Below are positions 19,091-31,570 of a DNA stretch of 64,000 nt, piece by piece. The notes beneath the pieces are model-generated. The model was not told the DNA's origin and ran no database searches. It saw only the letters and a list, made by a program, of their open reading frames with translations. Made by a program: the position numbers and the translations under genes. Position 1 is the stretch's first letter. Every line of letters begins with the position of its first letter. The DNA comes from Branchipolynoe longqiensis (lineage: Eukaryota > Annelida > Polychaeta > Phyllodocida > Polynoidae): assembly GCA_030323885.1 (NCBI GenBank), contig CM059191.1:101728292-101792291 (forward strand), in the 5' to 3' direction.

Positions 19091-19350
19091 TAATTGTTTT
19101 TTGGAGTTTTATGTCCTGGCAACAACTATGGTCATATCAGAACAGGCACCAACTTGTAACACTACCAGTGCACACTCATGGGGACTTTATAGTGCTGCCC
19201 CACTGGGAGACGAGGCCGCCAGCACCATGACCCGATATCCCACTCAGTCACGTTATCCTGATACCAAGATAGCCAGTCCTTGCGCTATCCTAATAAATAA
19301 TGCTGAGCGCCTGACCAGGAAGCGACAAGTATAAACTTTAAAGTTATTTT
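19091..19350 (-). mobile_element. SINE-A, 5'-truncated with 10-bp target duplication
   Basis: AATGGAAAGT flanks it at 19081-19090 and 19351-19360. On the - strand it lacks the tRNA-like head and begins at TTTATACTTGTCGC, so truncation happened during insertion, as with LINE-driven retroposition. Confidence 0.93.
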
Positions 19351-19360
19351 AATGGAAAGT

Positions 19361-19875
19361 AGTGATATGGATACTTGTGGGTTTCTGTTGTAACCCATGG
19401 TTATCTGTAGGTAACACAATAAGGCACTGGTTGAAACCAGTCCAGTGGATATTGTCGGAATCAACTGAGACCTAGTCTGGCCTTATGAAAGTACTTTATG
19501 CGGCTTAATTATTCTTAAAAGGTCATCTAACATGAACAGGGTAATTGTGTTAAACAAAAACTGTTTTAGATAATTTATTCGCCTGAATAGTTCTCTTTAT
19601 TATTTATTGTCCATTTGCTTCGGGCCAGCATCTTCCTAAAATCGTCATTTCGCTCTGTAATTTTACTTATAAATATCCTCTGGTTAAAAGTTGGCAGTCC
19701 AAACGGATCTCTGGGCGATAACGACCAAATGCAGCTTGCACACAGTGGTCAGAGCCCCTCAAAAGTGGCGCCGATGCGGCCAATACTGTAACTACACAGG
19801 GCCAGTAGATAGGATATAGTGAGTAAAGTATAGTATAGGGAACTGAAGGTAGATAGCGTCCATGTTTATATTCGC
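19361..19875. other. no recognised feature
   Basis: Mixed-composition DNA without convincing frames, boxes or repeats shared within the window. Confidence 0.4.
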
Positions 19876-19879
19876 ATAA

Positions 19880-20030
19880 TAGATTATAGAGCACATATAC
19901 TATATGTTTTATATATCTTGTATATATTATGTATATTAGGCCTATGAATGTAATGCATATTATATATATATATGTATTAAATATATTATATAAAAAATAT
20001 ATATATATATTGATATATATTTTAGTATAA
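19880..20030. repeat. AT-rich microsatellite
   Basis: Runs of TA/ATAT, including TATATATATATATG near 19960 and 20000. Confidence 0.9.
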
Positions 20031-20150
20031 CCCCATTAAACCAAGCTCGGTTAAACCAAACGATCGGTTAATCCAAACTTTTTTCGGCAGGCCCGGCAAA
20101 ATACTACCATTTATCATATAAAAAAGTTGGTTAAACCAAAGTGAAATTTG
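20031..20150. repeat. GGTTAAACCAAA-type iterated sequence, DNA-transposon end remnant
   Basis: Repeats of TTAAACCAAGCTCGGTTAAA, GGTTAATCCAAAC and GGTTAAACCAAAG, starting AGTATAACCCCATTAAACC. It resembles a pogo/Tigger terminal region but no partner end is identified. Confidence 0.45.
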
Positions 20151-20487
20151 GTCAAATTAAACCCAAAATCGAAGCGATATTAATGCCGCTGCCGACGCTA
20201 CATCGGCAGCGACATTGTCAAATAGCGGTGCTCGCCGGGAACAGGCTCAGCAATAACAAGGTTTGCTGGTGCCCGGTGTGTGGAGAAGGCAAGCTGGCCG
20301 GTACACGCCAGTACCAGTTAAAGGGGATACCCCAAATCTATAAATAACTGCACGTTTAGCTACCATGAACGTTTTAGGCGCCCCTACATACGGCGTGACA
20401 TACTTTGCGATGGCTGTGATAGCTACCCGGTGTTACCTGTTAACACCACATGATGCTAACACCGCATCATGCATATGGCCCCAGATC

Positions 20488-21035
20488 TCACACCAAGAGT
20501 ATACTCATCGGCAACATATACAGACCTCCAGATGGCAATCTAAATGAAGGAATTGACCTTCTAAATGAATCCATGAGACAAATAACTGACTTGGACAAAT
20601 ATGAGATACTCATACTAGGAGATGTGGATTACAATGAAAAGAAACAGACTCTGTGGGGAACAATGAAACAATTTGCTGCAGATCATGAGCTCCAGCAAAT
20701 GATATACAAACCAACCAGGATAACCAGAACCTCTGACAAAACAATAGATGTAGCATTCAGCAATATTAAGCACTGCACCAATGCAGGAGTTATCAATTAT
20801 AATATAAGTAAACCACAAACCAATATACATACTAAAAAAGAAAATAAGGAATGACAAGAGATCTGCCACCTACTGGGGATGCTCAAACCGAAACTGTGAT
20901 CAGAGAGAATTGGAAAACTCACTACGGGAATTTAACAAAAGAGAGTTCCTAGTGGAACAATACCCAAAGAAATGCTGGGAAATGCTTAATGCATCAATAA
21001 TGAAAGCAGCTGACGTGCACTGTCCCCTAGTAGAG
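20488..21035 (+). pseudogene. LINE endonuclease fragment, same family as 24.9-28.7 kb
   Basis: The translation has ILIGNIYRPPDGNLNEGID, EILILGDVDYNEKKQTLWG and DHELQQMIYKPTRI, paralleling the APE-type endonuclease of the larger copy (EILLIGDFNEEYNGKR). The catalytic GDFN has become GDVD. The match continues at nucleotide level past the stop at 20854 to about 21035 (CACTGTCCCCTAG). It is truncated at both ends. Confidence 0.85.
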
Positions 21036-22162
21036 CAGTTTTGTCTTCTGTCATTTAGTGTGTTGACTTTTGTTTGCCAATGAAGAGCATCAGTTGATAT
21101 GTAGCATCTAAGGTAATCTGTGCATACTATAGCCAACTGTTTTGGTTTCTAGAATGTTAATTGCTATGCTTTCATATGACTATGCAGCTTTAAGTGAAAT
21201 CCAATTCAGGAAATTATAATAAGTGAGTTATTCCCAAATATACGACAGCCAGGGAATCGGTAACAGGAAGCAGCCTCAGACAACGCCATATAGACTCATT
21301 GTGAGCAGGAACCCGATGTTTCACAAAGCGAAAGCCAGTTAAGCTGGAAAGTACCCGACTAAAGTGGTTTCAGATTCTGCTGATAGATGTCACTAGTTTA
21401 ACTGGTGGGGTTTAATACATGTGAAGAGAGTTCAGTGAAATCCAGAAGAAAAATACAATATAGTTGTCTTTAACAAATAAATATATTACAAGGATAAGTG
21501 CTTGATGCTGATGCATATCTGAATATACTCAAGCAATTTATTATTTTCCCAAGCGTTCTTTATGGAGATATAGCATGTGAAATCATAGCAGTCAGGAAAA
21601 CGACCCGACTAGAGTGGTTCCAAATTCTGCTGATAGACCACAGCAGAGACAACCAAGCCATTCCATATTTAACAATATGCGTATAATACTAACACCGTAC
21701 ATAAAAAAACATTTTTGTGATTTTGAAGTCATGGTGAGATTGGATATTAGAATCACTTCATAAACGCAAATATCGCTCTTGTATGGGGTTTGAGTTCCTA
21801 GTACCTATGGTATACTTCGACTTCACCTGGCAGAACAAGGTCAATGGAAGTCGAGGTATACCATATCTAGATTATTGTGCCATGTCATACTCAAACAGAG
21901 TGTTGGGGTTTCACATCCTAGCACTAATCTTGGCTAAACAGTTAAGACAAAACCCAGCACTCCTCACTAAAACACTTTTGCAATGAAAATGGTGTTTCGT
22001 GAGCACTGGCGGGCATTTGTATAACTTCTGACTCTCTACTGACCTGTTCCGAAAGCAACCGTATTACACCTCACCTATGCTTGTTAGTTAGGCACATTTT
22101 AGCATCCTTCTCAACCACATATTTATACTGCTTGATGGATGGGGGAAATTCTAGACCTGAAC
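21036..22162. other. intergenic DNA with short duplications and a hairpin
   Basis: CCCGACTAAAGTGGTTTCAG with ATTCTGCTGATAGA near 21355 recurs near 21605 as CCCGACTAGAGTGGTTCCAA with ATTCTGCTGATAGA. 21806-21868 is an inverted repeat with arms TATGGTATACTTCGACTTC and GAAGTCGAGGTATACCATA. No gene is seen. Confidence 0.6.
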
Positions 22163-22166
22163 AGAG

Positions 22167-22956
22167 TGTAAAAATATACGGATTTTAGGTTTAGAATTAT
22201 ATATTGATGTGGTATATCAGAAGCAGTTCAAGGTTGAGGAAATGTTCCTCTATGTATTCATAAAGAATGCAATTGGAGAAAAAGGACATTTTAATATCTA
22301 TATATATTTGTAACTGTTTACAACTACCTGTCACCATGGTGCCGATGGCCCAGCAAACCAGCCTAATCAACATATACACCGAGGCGCCGGCTGCAGCTGG
22401 GATGAGTCACCACCACCCCGACTGGGTGGTGCCACCCTCCCAGGCTGTGGGGAGTGTTTTGATTGGCGGGCTGTGGGATGGCCAGTCACCCCTCCCCTCG
22501 GGCCTCTGACCACACTAGCAGCACTAGATTATTAATTATGACAGACCGATGCTCCAGTCACACTGGACAGTGGCACTCCACTCCTGGCTCTTGAGTGAGA
22601 CAGACCTACTCTTGAGCAGGACCCCAGACACTCTGTCTGATGCTAGCAAAATTCACATATCCAAATTGAGTGTGTGCAACAACCCTGGGGCTCTGGTTCC
22701 ATGGGCTGTAGGCACTGATTTTGAGACTGACTATAGATACCAATGAGCTGCTGTGTGGGCAGAACCGGAGGGGTTAGGGTGAATAAAGCACAACATCCTC
22801 ACTGTCTATCTTATGACTTGTCTTCCTTTCTTCTTTAGGTATGGTTAATGTGTTAGTAGTCTGGGTTTGAATAACAGCATCACAAGTGAAATGAAGGGGG
22901 AAGAGTTTGATGATATGATCTGTTGTTCATGACGGCCGGAACGCAGAAATATCACA
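22167..22956 (+). mobile_element. solo LTR (family L), copy 1, 4-bp target duplication
   Basis: It starts TGTAAAAATATACGG and ends AATATCACA, with AGAG duplicated at 22163-22166 and 22957-22960. An AATAAA near 22783 (GAATAAAGCACAAC) is a plausible LTR polyadenylation signal. No retroviral-type internal coding region lies beside it. Three other copies with duplications are on the - strand. Confidence 0.9.
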
Positions 22957-22983
22957 AGAGGCTCTGTAGTTGCCTGTCTGTTG

Positions 22984-23040
22984 GCATGTCATAATTTGGG
23001 ACCCATGTTGATCCCATATGGGTCCCAAATTATGACATGC
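22984..23040. repeat. perfect 23-bp inverted repeat, 11-nt loop
   Basis: Arms 22984-23006 (GCATGTCATAATTTGGGACC then CAT) and 23018-23040 are exact reverse complements. A short mobile-element remnant or cruciform is possible. Confidence 0.9.
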
Positions 23041-23069
23041 TAATGACATTACTTAACGTTATGTGTTAG

Positions 23070-23260
23070 CTGGGCAGGATGTGAAACCCCAATGAGAAAC
23101 TGATACTACATTCCGTATCCTAGTACTGCTGAGCGCCAGGCCAGGGAGTGACAAGTGTCAAATCAGTAATTAATTGATTTGACTGTGCTGGGATTCGAAG
23201 CCAGGACCGCGTACACAGGAAAACAGCCAGAGCTTTTACCGATGTGTCTGACAAAACCGT
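23070..23260 (-). mobile_element. SINE-A remnant with variant head
   Basis: CTGAGCGCCAGGCCAGGGAGTG and GACAAGTGTCAAATC are the body on the - strand. The B-box-like GGATTCGAAGCC and a head ending near 23245 follow. The tail is degraded. Confidence 0.6.
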
Positions 23261-24850
23261 GACCAATAAAATCCCTGGAGAACTAGGCGGTTCCGGGGGC
23301 ATCATGCCACGGAATTTCTTTTAAAACCTACGATTAAAATGGTGCAATCTGGCACCTACTTGGACATATTTTGGCTTTGACATTCCAACTGTTTTAAAAC
23401 TTCAAGACTAACAATTAATTTAGAGTTGTAATTTTTTCGTGGACAAGATTTCCCCCCCCCCCCCTCCCGCCCCCTGCTGATTTGTGAGCACAGTTTTCGC
23501 TGAAATCAGCGATTTCGTTGAGAAATGGGATCCAGGTGTGTATGTGGCGTAACGAGTCTGGATTTTAAAGGGGAACCCACGTGGCGCGGTGCGGTACAGA
23601 ACAGCGATCTACTATTTGGGTTATGTAGTCTGCTGATCCAAACCATACTTGAGTTCTAATCTGCCAATTACCTATTCGACTGACTTTTACATGTATAACC
23701 AGCATGCGTGATCAGTCTATGCGCCTGGATACACACACTCATAGATGTTAAACTCTGTGTGTATATGCCCTTATGGTTGTGATCATCAATGGTGGCACCT
23801 TACCACTGGACACAACTAAGGCATTACTGTCTATGACTCTGATCCCATCTGTATGTATTCAATGCTCTATATGTTATTGGCAAGCACTGTGACCTCTGAC
23901 CTGGCCTGCAGACCACAGTGTTTTATGTTTGCAGGTTATTATTTGTATGAGGGGCATAAATTGATTGACCTTCTGCACTACTACCCTTACTTATGTACAA
24001 CTACTGTACACCTTGATTCTGCTTCGGAATCTACTATTGGGGCGTGTTAGTCAGCTGGCCCAGGCCATTGATCCGGTTTGGATCTACAAATTGCCTTTTT
24101 GACTGCCCTCTATATGCATGGTTTGCTAGTGCAGACTTGACTGGTATGACTCAAGGAACACAAACTCCCCTGTCAGATTTATCAAGCTCTCCTTGTACCC
24201 TACCCTTCATGTGTAACGTATATGCCTGAGAGCACTGTGCATGGATGCCAAGCTATTTGTGCATGTGCCCTTGTTGCTGTGCCCACTTTCAAGCACAACC
24301 AAAGCACTATTATGTAAACAACTTTGCTTCAAACTGTATATAATCATGCCTCTATATGCTAAGGGTAGACCTCTGACCCGAGCCCACAGGTAACACTGCT
24401 TGATAATTGTATGTTAGAGGTTGATGGACAAAGATTTGAATATTACTGCTGTGCACCTCAATTCATGGTGCTGATGGAGCTGGTCAGCGTGAGCTTCGTG
24501 CTGATGGAAGGGCTGGACTCAACCTTTGGAACTGGTATGCCTGATATGGCACATTCACAACAGTCCTTAATGTACATTTGTCATACTGGCCCTGGCTTGG
24601 GCGTTTGCTTGATCACCCAACACCAACTGCAGCAAATGTCAATACCCAATTACCAATATGTAAGTGGTGACACTATCTACTATTGACCACACCCAGCTGT
24701 CACTGATCCCTGTCTAACTGTCATATATCATCAACTCAAACAACATTGACAAGAACCTATTAAGTAGACCTTACATTAATTAACCAGCACCCTGTTACAA
24801 CATGATACACTAATATCATAACCCCCATTGAGAAAACCGCAACTAAAACT
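23261..24850. other. no gene recognised; possible 5' region of the adjacent LINE
   Basis: It contains a poly(C) run at about 23453-23465. Open frames such as 24411-24686 have no recognisable domain. Its position directly upstream of a LINE endonuclease frame makes LINE 5' UTR or ORF1 remnants possible, but I see no zinc-knuckle or esterase motif. Confidence 0.35.
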
Positions 24851-25099
24851 GAACTCAGCCTAAGCCAACAACCACCACCGCATCATGGCTAAAACCCAAA
24901 TATCAGGTTTAGCTAAAGCTGGGTGCCTGTTAGGTGGTAGTACCGGGCAAGCATCCATGCCCAACAAAGAATACACTATACACCATGACATAAGTAAATA
25001 CACAACCACATTCACACTCACTGGGGGAGGGGGTACTTTGGGGGACGGGGCGGACCGTATTTCCAGGGAGGGGGGCAGACTGATGGTTGCCTGGGGCCC

Positions 25100-26644
25100 T
25101 TGGGACCGTGTCATCTGGGCGCAGTTCCTCTAACAGATCTGAAGGGCTTGCCAGGACTAAAGATTGGCCACCTAAACGTACGTAGCCTCACACATAAGAT
25201 CAACCAGCTAAGAGCCGACCTACCCGGGTCTGGTTTTGATGCCTTCACTATATCAGAAACATGGCTCAATAGAACAGTTGAAGACAGACTCACATCTATA
25301 CCAGGTTACCAATTTATAAGGGCTGATAGAAAAACAAAGCAACTTAGTGGGCAGACCAAAGCTGGTGGTGGACTAGGTATTTACTTTAAGCAAGATCTCC
25401 ATGTTGATACAGGTAAACATGCTGAGCATAACCTATCAAATAGCAATATTGAACTACAGTGGGCTGTAGTCACCAGACCCCATACAAAACTAATACTCAT
25501 CGGCAATGTATATAGACCCCCAAATGGCAACCTAAACGAAGGAATTGGGCAAATAAGTGACTCTTTGAATAATATAGCCAATATCGATCAATATGAGATA
25601 CTCCTCATTGGCGACTTCAATGAAGAATATAATGGCAAGAGGCCTACGATGGGAGTGAGAATAAAGCAACTTGCAGCTGAACATGAGTTGCAACAAATGA
25701 TCCAGCAGCCAACCAGGGTAACTAAAACCACAAACAAAACAATAGACCTGGCACTTACCAATATCAAACATTGTACAAAGGCTGGAGTCCTTAACTATAA
25801 CATAAGTGACCACAAACCAATATTTATAATAAAGAAAAAAATAAGAAATGACAAAAGAATCACCACCCACTGGGGATGCTCTTATAGGAACTGCAATTTT
25901 AATGAATTGGCTGGCACACTCAAAGAAATAAACAGTGCTGAATTTCTGGATATGAGAGACCCCAACCTATGTTGGGATATGCTAAATACAACAATCACTA
26001 TTGCAGCTGACAGGCACTGTCCCCTAACCGAGATCACCACCAGAATCACCATGGGAGGTTACCTTAATGATGAACTACTAGAGCTTCAAAAGGATAGAGA
26101 TTACTTTATCCAAAAGTTTGAGAAAACAAAAGATCCAGGGGATGATTTCATAGCTAAATGTATGGTCAGAAAGGCTAGGAGTGAAGTAAGGAAAGCCAAA
26201 GCAAGGTATTATCAAGTCCAGATAGACAAATATAAACAGAATGCCAGAAAATGTTGGTATGAAATAAACCAAATCGAACCTAAAAACGAGACAAGAATCA
26301 GTGGCCTTGCAAGTGAAGAGACTGGTATTAAAATCCCAGATGAATTACTGGCAGAGGAAATCAATAACTATTTCATAGATATAGGTGAGAAACTAGCCAA
26401 TAAATTCAAACAGAAGGATGAGCAACACAAAACCTTCCATGCCAAACTAAATAAAGAAAAGTATGACCTTCTGGAAACCACCCAGGATGAAATCCTTGAT
26501 AGAACTAACAAAATATCTATCTACAAATCATCAGGAATGAAGGATATCAGTACCACTTTGATAAAAAGTGCGATCACAACACTGAGTGCAGAATTTACAC
26601 ATTTATATAACCTAATAATCAGTACAGGCATCTTCCCTGATTGA
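25100..26644 (+). pseudogene. LINE ORF2, endonuclease and pre-RT part
   Basis: 514 codons. Apurinic-type endonuclease motifs: IGHLNVRSLTHK near residue 22, ISETWLN near 50, EILLIGDFNEEYNG near 165, and YNISDHKPIF near 235 (the SDH motif). The rest is the Lys-rich linker before the RT. In life the protein nicks target DNA and primes reverse transcription. The frame ends in TGA at 26642-26644, where the RT should continue, so this copy cannot make an intact polymerase. The start codon is only the first ATG in the open frame. Confidence 0.88.
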
Positions 26645-26699
26645 CTGCGAAAGTGGCCACCAATGACGCCCATACCTAAAGTCAACATCCCGCAAACCT

Positions 26700-28028
26700 G
26701 TAGTTGAACTACGCCCAATATCGATCCTCCCACTGCCTGGCAAGATCATAGAACAAATAATACATGACCAAATTAAGACATTGCTTGAGTCTTCTAACTA
26801 TTTGACCTACCTGCAAAATGGCTTCAGGAAAAATAGGTCCACCACCGGGGCACTGGCGTCTCTACTGGATGAACTTTTGTCAAACATAGACAAGAGTGAT
26901 CTTACTATCGCAGTCTTCCTTGATTTCAAGAAGGCATTTGATACGATCGACCCCAAAATCTCATGCATAAAATAGACGAGCTAGGCTAGGTAATAGAGCA
27001 CATAGCTTCCTCACAAATTCACCTCAGCAATAGGAAACAATACACAAAACTAAGTGACCACCAACTCGACCACTCAGAAGAAAAAAAAACAGGAGTTCGC
27101 AGGGCTCAACTCTGGGACCCCTACTGTTTCTAATATTTATAAATGACCTACCTCTAGTTTCCAACAAAGCATCTTTCACATTATTTGCCGATGATGCAGC
27201 ACTAACAATACATAACAAGGACCTGCCATAGCCGCACCCACCGCGGCTGGAATGGCGCTGGATGGAGTGAACACATGGTGCAATGAAAATAAACTAACAC
27301 TAAATGGCACTAAAACTGAGTACATAATATATGGAACTAAAGCCAGGAAGGTGAGGGCCTGGCCAATACAACTGCAGATGGGTGGCTTAGTGCTCCGTGA
27401 AGTGAACTCCTATAAGTACCTAGGACAAACTCTCTCGATGCGACTCTAACTGGTACCCAACAGCTGGCACAGACTTAACCAAACACTGGCACTAAAAATG
27501 AACACATTCAGAAAAATAAGGACATATGTAGTGAGAATACTGCGCTGCAGCTGTACAAGTCAACAATATTACCAATTATAGACTACAATGATATCATCTA
27601 TGGATTACTAACGAAGCAGCAAGAGACCAAATTACAAAGAACGCAAAACAGAGCCCTCAGGACAGTATTCCAAGGCAAGATACTAAGTGTGGTTGAAATG
27701 CATAGCAGGCCGGGCTGGACACTCTGGATGTACGTAGGAACCTACACTAGATGACGTTGATGTATAAACGTGCGAGTGATGACAAATACATTAGATCGCA
27801 CAACCAGGGTAACGAGAAGGGGGGACATCGACTCTGCTCTGGGTGCCCAACCCTAATACAAATAAGTTAATGAGAGCTCTGATTTACAAAGGAAGTGTCA
27901 TGTGGAATGAGCTCCCAACCAAAACCAGAGAAGCGGGTTCGATCCTTGCCTTTAAAAATGCATACAGAGCTCACCTGGTTATTCAGGCCCAAAACCTGGC
28001 ACTGCAAATATATAATACGACCTGGTGA
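26700..28028 (+). pseudogene. LINE reverse transcriptase, frameshifted
   Basis: RT pieces in different frames: RPISILPLPGKIIEQII near 26710, NGFRKNRSTTGALASLLDEL near 26820, motif A FLDFKKAFDTID near 26915, GSTLGPLLFLIFINDLP near 27110, and motif C FADDAALTI near 27183. Then LNGTKTEYIIYG and the C-terminal WNELPTKTREAGSI. Several indels and stops separate them, so it is non-functional. Confidence 0.88.
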
Positions 28029-28345
28029 ACGACCCATTGACTTCGCCCTCTCTCATGCCTGCTCTCTCCCTGCGTGTCCGCCCCCCTACCCATGGACCCC
28101 TCTCCCCCATCCACATTTGACAAACAACTATTATAACTCAATGACTCGAGACCCACTACCCCTACTTTAGACCCATTACCACCACTGAATAACTACATCA
28201 ACCAGCAATGCACACAATATAAACCACTATACATGCACAACATGGCACTATTTAAAGACTAACCGTTATTAAAACCAAATCTAACTGATATACAAACACA
28301 ACATATGATTTAACCACTAGTGTACATTACTGCACACTCTATCTT

Positions 28346-28557
28346 GATGCATATACCTTGCACTATGGTGAGTACATATGCTGTACCCTATGCAGCATAG
28401 GCTGCTCCCCCACTTTCTTTTATGTTCAGAATGGGTTGTGCTGCACACAATGATGCATATACCTTGCACTATGGTGAGTACATATGCTGTACACTATGCA
28501 GCATAGGCTGCTCCCCCACTTTCTTTTCTGTTCAGAATGGGTTGTGCTGCAGACAAT
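28346..28557. repeat. 106-bp tandem duplication in the LINE 3' region
   Basis: GATGCATATACCTTGCACTA starts at about 28346 and again at about 28452. The two units are about 95% identical through GGGTTGTGCTGC. It belongs to the LINE 3' UTR. Confidence 0.88.
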
Positions 28558-28861
28558 GCAACACATTCCACTTCCACTATGTACAGATGAAATGCGACCA
28601 CTCTGACGGCTGGAAGGCCAGTGCCCTGGCGTTGACAAAATATGTATTCAGATGAATACAAATATTTACCAAAAAAAACAGTACAGAACAGTACAGAACA
28701 ACGAATCGCCGGAGGTCTCAGATCATAAGACTCCTTCCCCCTTGGAAGCCACCCAGAAAGTGCAGAACGTGGCACAAAGTATTGTTGTTGACATCACGTG
28801 ATGTGCAGGTCGCCATGCATGACGTCACGTCCCCAGTGTGTGCATCTTCGCCTTACCTTAA

Positions 28862-29597
28862 GGCCCTGTCACACTACGACATAACGACGTCAGCGTAGGC
28901 ACAACGTGAAAATAATTATATTAAGTCGAAGTTCTTGGCGTAGTATGCAAATTTCGGGACAAGTTGGACGTCGGTGCAGCGTAGTTGACGTGAGTCAGAC
29001 GTGACCGTAACGTTGGCCTAGCGTAGTCTAACGTGACAGTGTCAACGTCCCAGTAGCAACACTCCAGCGCGCTCGATGGCGGGCTAGTGTGATTCCAGTG
29101 TAAATCCAATGTTGCAATTACGTTGGAATGATGTAGCCGACATTACGGGCACGCTACCGGGTCATCAATGACGTCAACTATGTCAGGACACATTAGCGAA
29201 ATGTTGGAGTGACGTTGGCTATGCGCCACAAACTCGTTCGGGCGATGTTAGACCAACATTGACGTAACGCTGGCCGCACCTTCCTCCCCGACTCTGCGTC
29301 GCTCTGACATAACGGAACGTAGATTTAACATCACCGACGCAGCTGTAATGGTCACCTAACGTCGGCCTAACGTCAGCGTGACATCATCCTGACATAACAG
29401 CTTCACGTCGAGCTACGTCAAAAGTTTTGAACATGTCCAAAACCTCGACGTAACTCAACGTAACATGACGTAGCTCGACGTCAGTCTAATGTTATTCTAA
29501 CGTCATCCTAACATAACCCAACCTACCTCAATGTAATGACCAAAAGTCACCTACGCTAGGCTTAAGTTGGCTCTTACGTCATAGTGTGACAGGGGTA
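28862..29597. mobile_element. TTAA-flanked element (family K), ACGT-rich subfamily
   Basis: The left end is TTAA (28858-28861) plus GGCCCTGTCACACTACGACA; the right end is CGTCATAGTGTGACAGGGG followed by TTAC, a decayed TTAA. The interior is a mass of ACGT/AACGTC words. It shares the core GTTTTGAACATGTCCAAAAC with the 13123 and 50540 elements. Confidence 0.8.
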
Positions 29598-29827
29598 TTA
29601 CTTCACTTTCCCAAAAAGGGCTCCGGTGATGACTTTTTAATCAGCTATTGCCACATTTCGAATATTCGCGCCAGCCCTCTGGGAGTCGACAAACTCCAGT
29701 CATGTCCACTTCTTTGGGCTACAAGACAAGACTCACATGAGACTAGCCACAAACTGTGACCGCAAAGATATGGTAATTGATTTCAGCCCTTTTCTTTGAT
29801 TGGCAAATATCCATTATACTTTCAAGG

Positions 29828-30022
29828 GTTTTACATTCTAGTAACATCTAAAGTCATATCAGGATGGACATCAACTGCTGACAGTGCGCACTCATGGTGA
29901 CTTTATAGTGATGTCCCAATGGGGGACCAGGCCACTGGCACCATGACCGGATATCCCACTCAGTCACACTATCCTGATCACACTATCCTGATGCTCAACA
30001 AACCAGTCCTGGCCAATCTTAG
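29828..30022 (-). mobile_element. SINE-A, 5'-truncated
   Basis: Tail TTTTACATTCTAGTAACATC on the left, body to GACCGGATATCCCACTCAGT, with a small internal duplication (CACTATCCTGAT twice near 29968-29990). Confidence 0.8.
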
Positions 30023-30364
30023 TCATGTACCTTTCATGTAATGTCATGTACCTGTACTATGCTTGTATCCATAGTTTACATGTATTCTGTAAAGAACCTG
30101 TACCACAAGGCAGTGGTTTACAACTCTGCAGGGCAGGGGTGTCAAACTCCCTGAGGAATGAATACATGCTATCTATTCCACAGCTATGCCTGGATTATAT
30201 TGCAGTCAACCGTCATTAAATCAGACAACTTTGTTCCTAATTCCCACTTAGATTGTCGGATAAGTGATTGTCACTCCGATCTGGCCGACATTTAATTATG
30301 GTAATCTGTTCCGGCTGTTTTTGGTCAGATGGGGAGACTTCCAGATTAAGTGTAATGCACGAGC

Positions 30365-30650
30365 TGGCTTAACTTTAATTCAAACCATATAAGATAGGAT
30401 CAAACTATGTTTGGTAAACCTGTCCTGAGGCAGAACATGATGAGCTTACTGGGTAATGTTACATGACTTTAATTGAAACCATATAAGATGAGATTAAACC
30501 ATGCTCAGTAAACCTGTCATGGTGTAGAATATGATGAACTTACTTTGTACTGGTTGCACAACTTTAAGTAAAACCACGTAAGATGGGATGAAACCATTTC
30601 GCGGTAATCTTATCATGGTGAAACATATTATATTACTGGATGCTCAGCCG
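30365..30650. repeat. about 95-bp tandem repeat, 3 units
   Basis: ACTTTAATTCAAACCATATA near 30371 recurs near 30467 and, more diverged, near 30561. Each unit continues through TGAGCTTACTG-type sequence. Confidence 0.75.
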
Positions 30651-31005
30651 CATTAACACCAGATAATACCATAAAACTCTCCCCTTCATATCACCTGTGA
30701 TGCTGTTATTCAAATACCGACTGTCAACTCAGTAACCAATACTAAGGAAGAATGAAGACAAGTCACACAGATAAACAGTGGAGAAGTTGTGCTTTATTGG
30801 CATCAACTCCTACCCACCTGTGGTGGGCCCGGCCAGTGGTCAAGGGTGAACAGGTACTTGCAACAGTTACAAATATACATATTTACCAAAAATGTCCCTT
30901 TTCTCCAATTGCATTCTTTATGAATACATAGAGGAACATTTCATCAACCTTAACTGTTTCTTATATAACACATTTCTTCATTAACCTTCTTTTCTTTTTG
31001 TTGTT
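30651..31005 (-). mobile_element. LTR family L fragment
   Basis: AAAACTCTCCCCTTCATATC, GAAGACAAGTCACACAGATA, GTTGTGCTTTATTGGCATCA and TTGCATTCTTTATGAATACA match the - strand order of the other family L LTRs. The end carrying the TGTAAAAATATACGG terminus is missing. Confidence 0.82.
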
Positions 31006-31560
31006 GTAAATATAGTTTATTCATTGAATAAAGTCTTTTGTCAGCCCCGTGGCACTGGTCTTCCAGCCATGTGACAATACAGTTATTTACAATATATGCA
31101 GCTAGCCCAAATCAGCTGAAATAGCAATATCAAACATTCAAAGACTTACATATGATATAGTTTGACAATTCACATACAAAAATAGCAGTTATATGTTGTA
31201 TTCCTACACACTTGATACATACATGTGTATTGATTAGACCTTTACATTACGGAGTGGTTAGGTGCATAGTTTCCCTTCATAGGTTTGTATGCCTACTATG
31301 TTGTGAATTGCAAAACTATCATGTTGTTGGAGTTAACATTTTGAGATGGAGTGAGTGTTAGTAGAATGGTTTGTTTATTCTGTTAGATAGAGTGTGGTTA
31401 GCTTATATGGTTATGCTTAAAAGGTTAATACCTCAGGTGTGTTTTTTGACTACATGAAGTAGTTTGAGTAAGTAGGTTGTTAGTAATGATGGGATAAACA
31501 ATGCTTGGAGGATTGTACGTTTCAGTCATTTAGTAGTCTAGTACAGACTTTATTAGTGTC
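31006..31560 (-). mobile_element. LINE 3'-end remnant
   Basis: On the - strand it contains GGCTGGAAGACCAGTGCCA near 31052-31070, like the 3' ends at 28609 and 45589, and ends TTTACAACAACAAAAAG. The rest of the segment to 31560 shows no frame. Confidence 0.55.
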
Positions 31561-31570
31561 TATGTTTATA

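Larger units (their letters stand above)
24850..28678 (+). mobile_element. APE-type LINE (CR1/Jockey group), decayed, about 3.8 kb
   Basis: In order: endonuclease plus linker in an open 514-codon frame (25100-26644), RT motifs in shifting frames (26700-27200), a C-terminal motif VMWNELPTKTR near 27901, and a 3' region ending ATATTTACCAAAAAAAAC near 28660-28678. A second 3' end of the same kind lies at 45420-45660, which fixes the 3' boundary. The 5' limit is uncertain. Confidence 0.85.

Noticed and set aside
20141..20347. 68-codon frame with CWCPVCGEG
   Set aside because: Too short, with no homologous pattern I can name; sits next to a transposon-end remnant.
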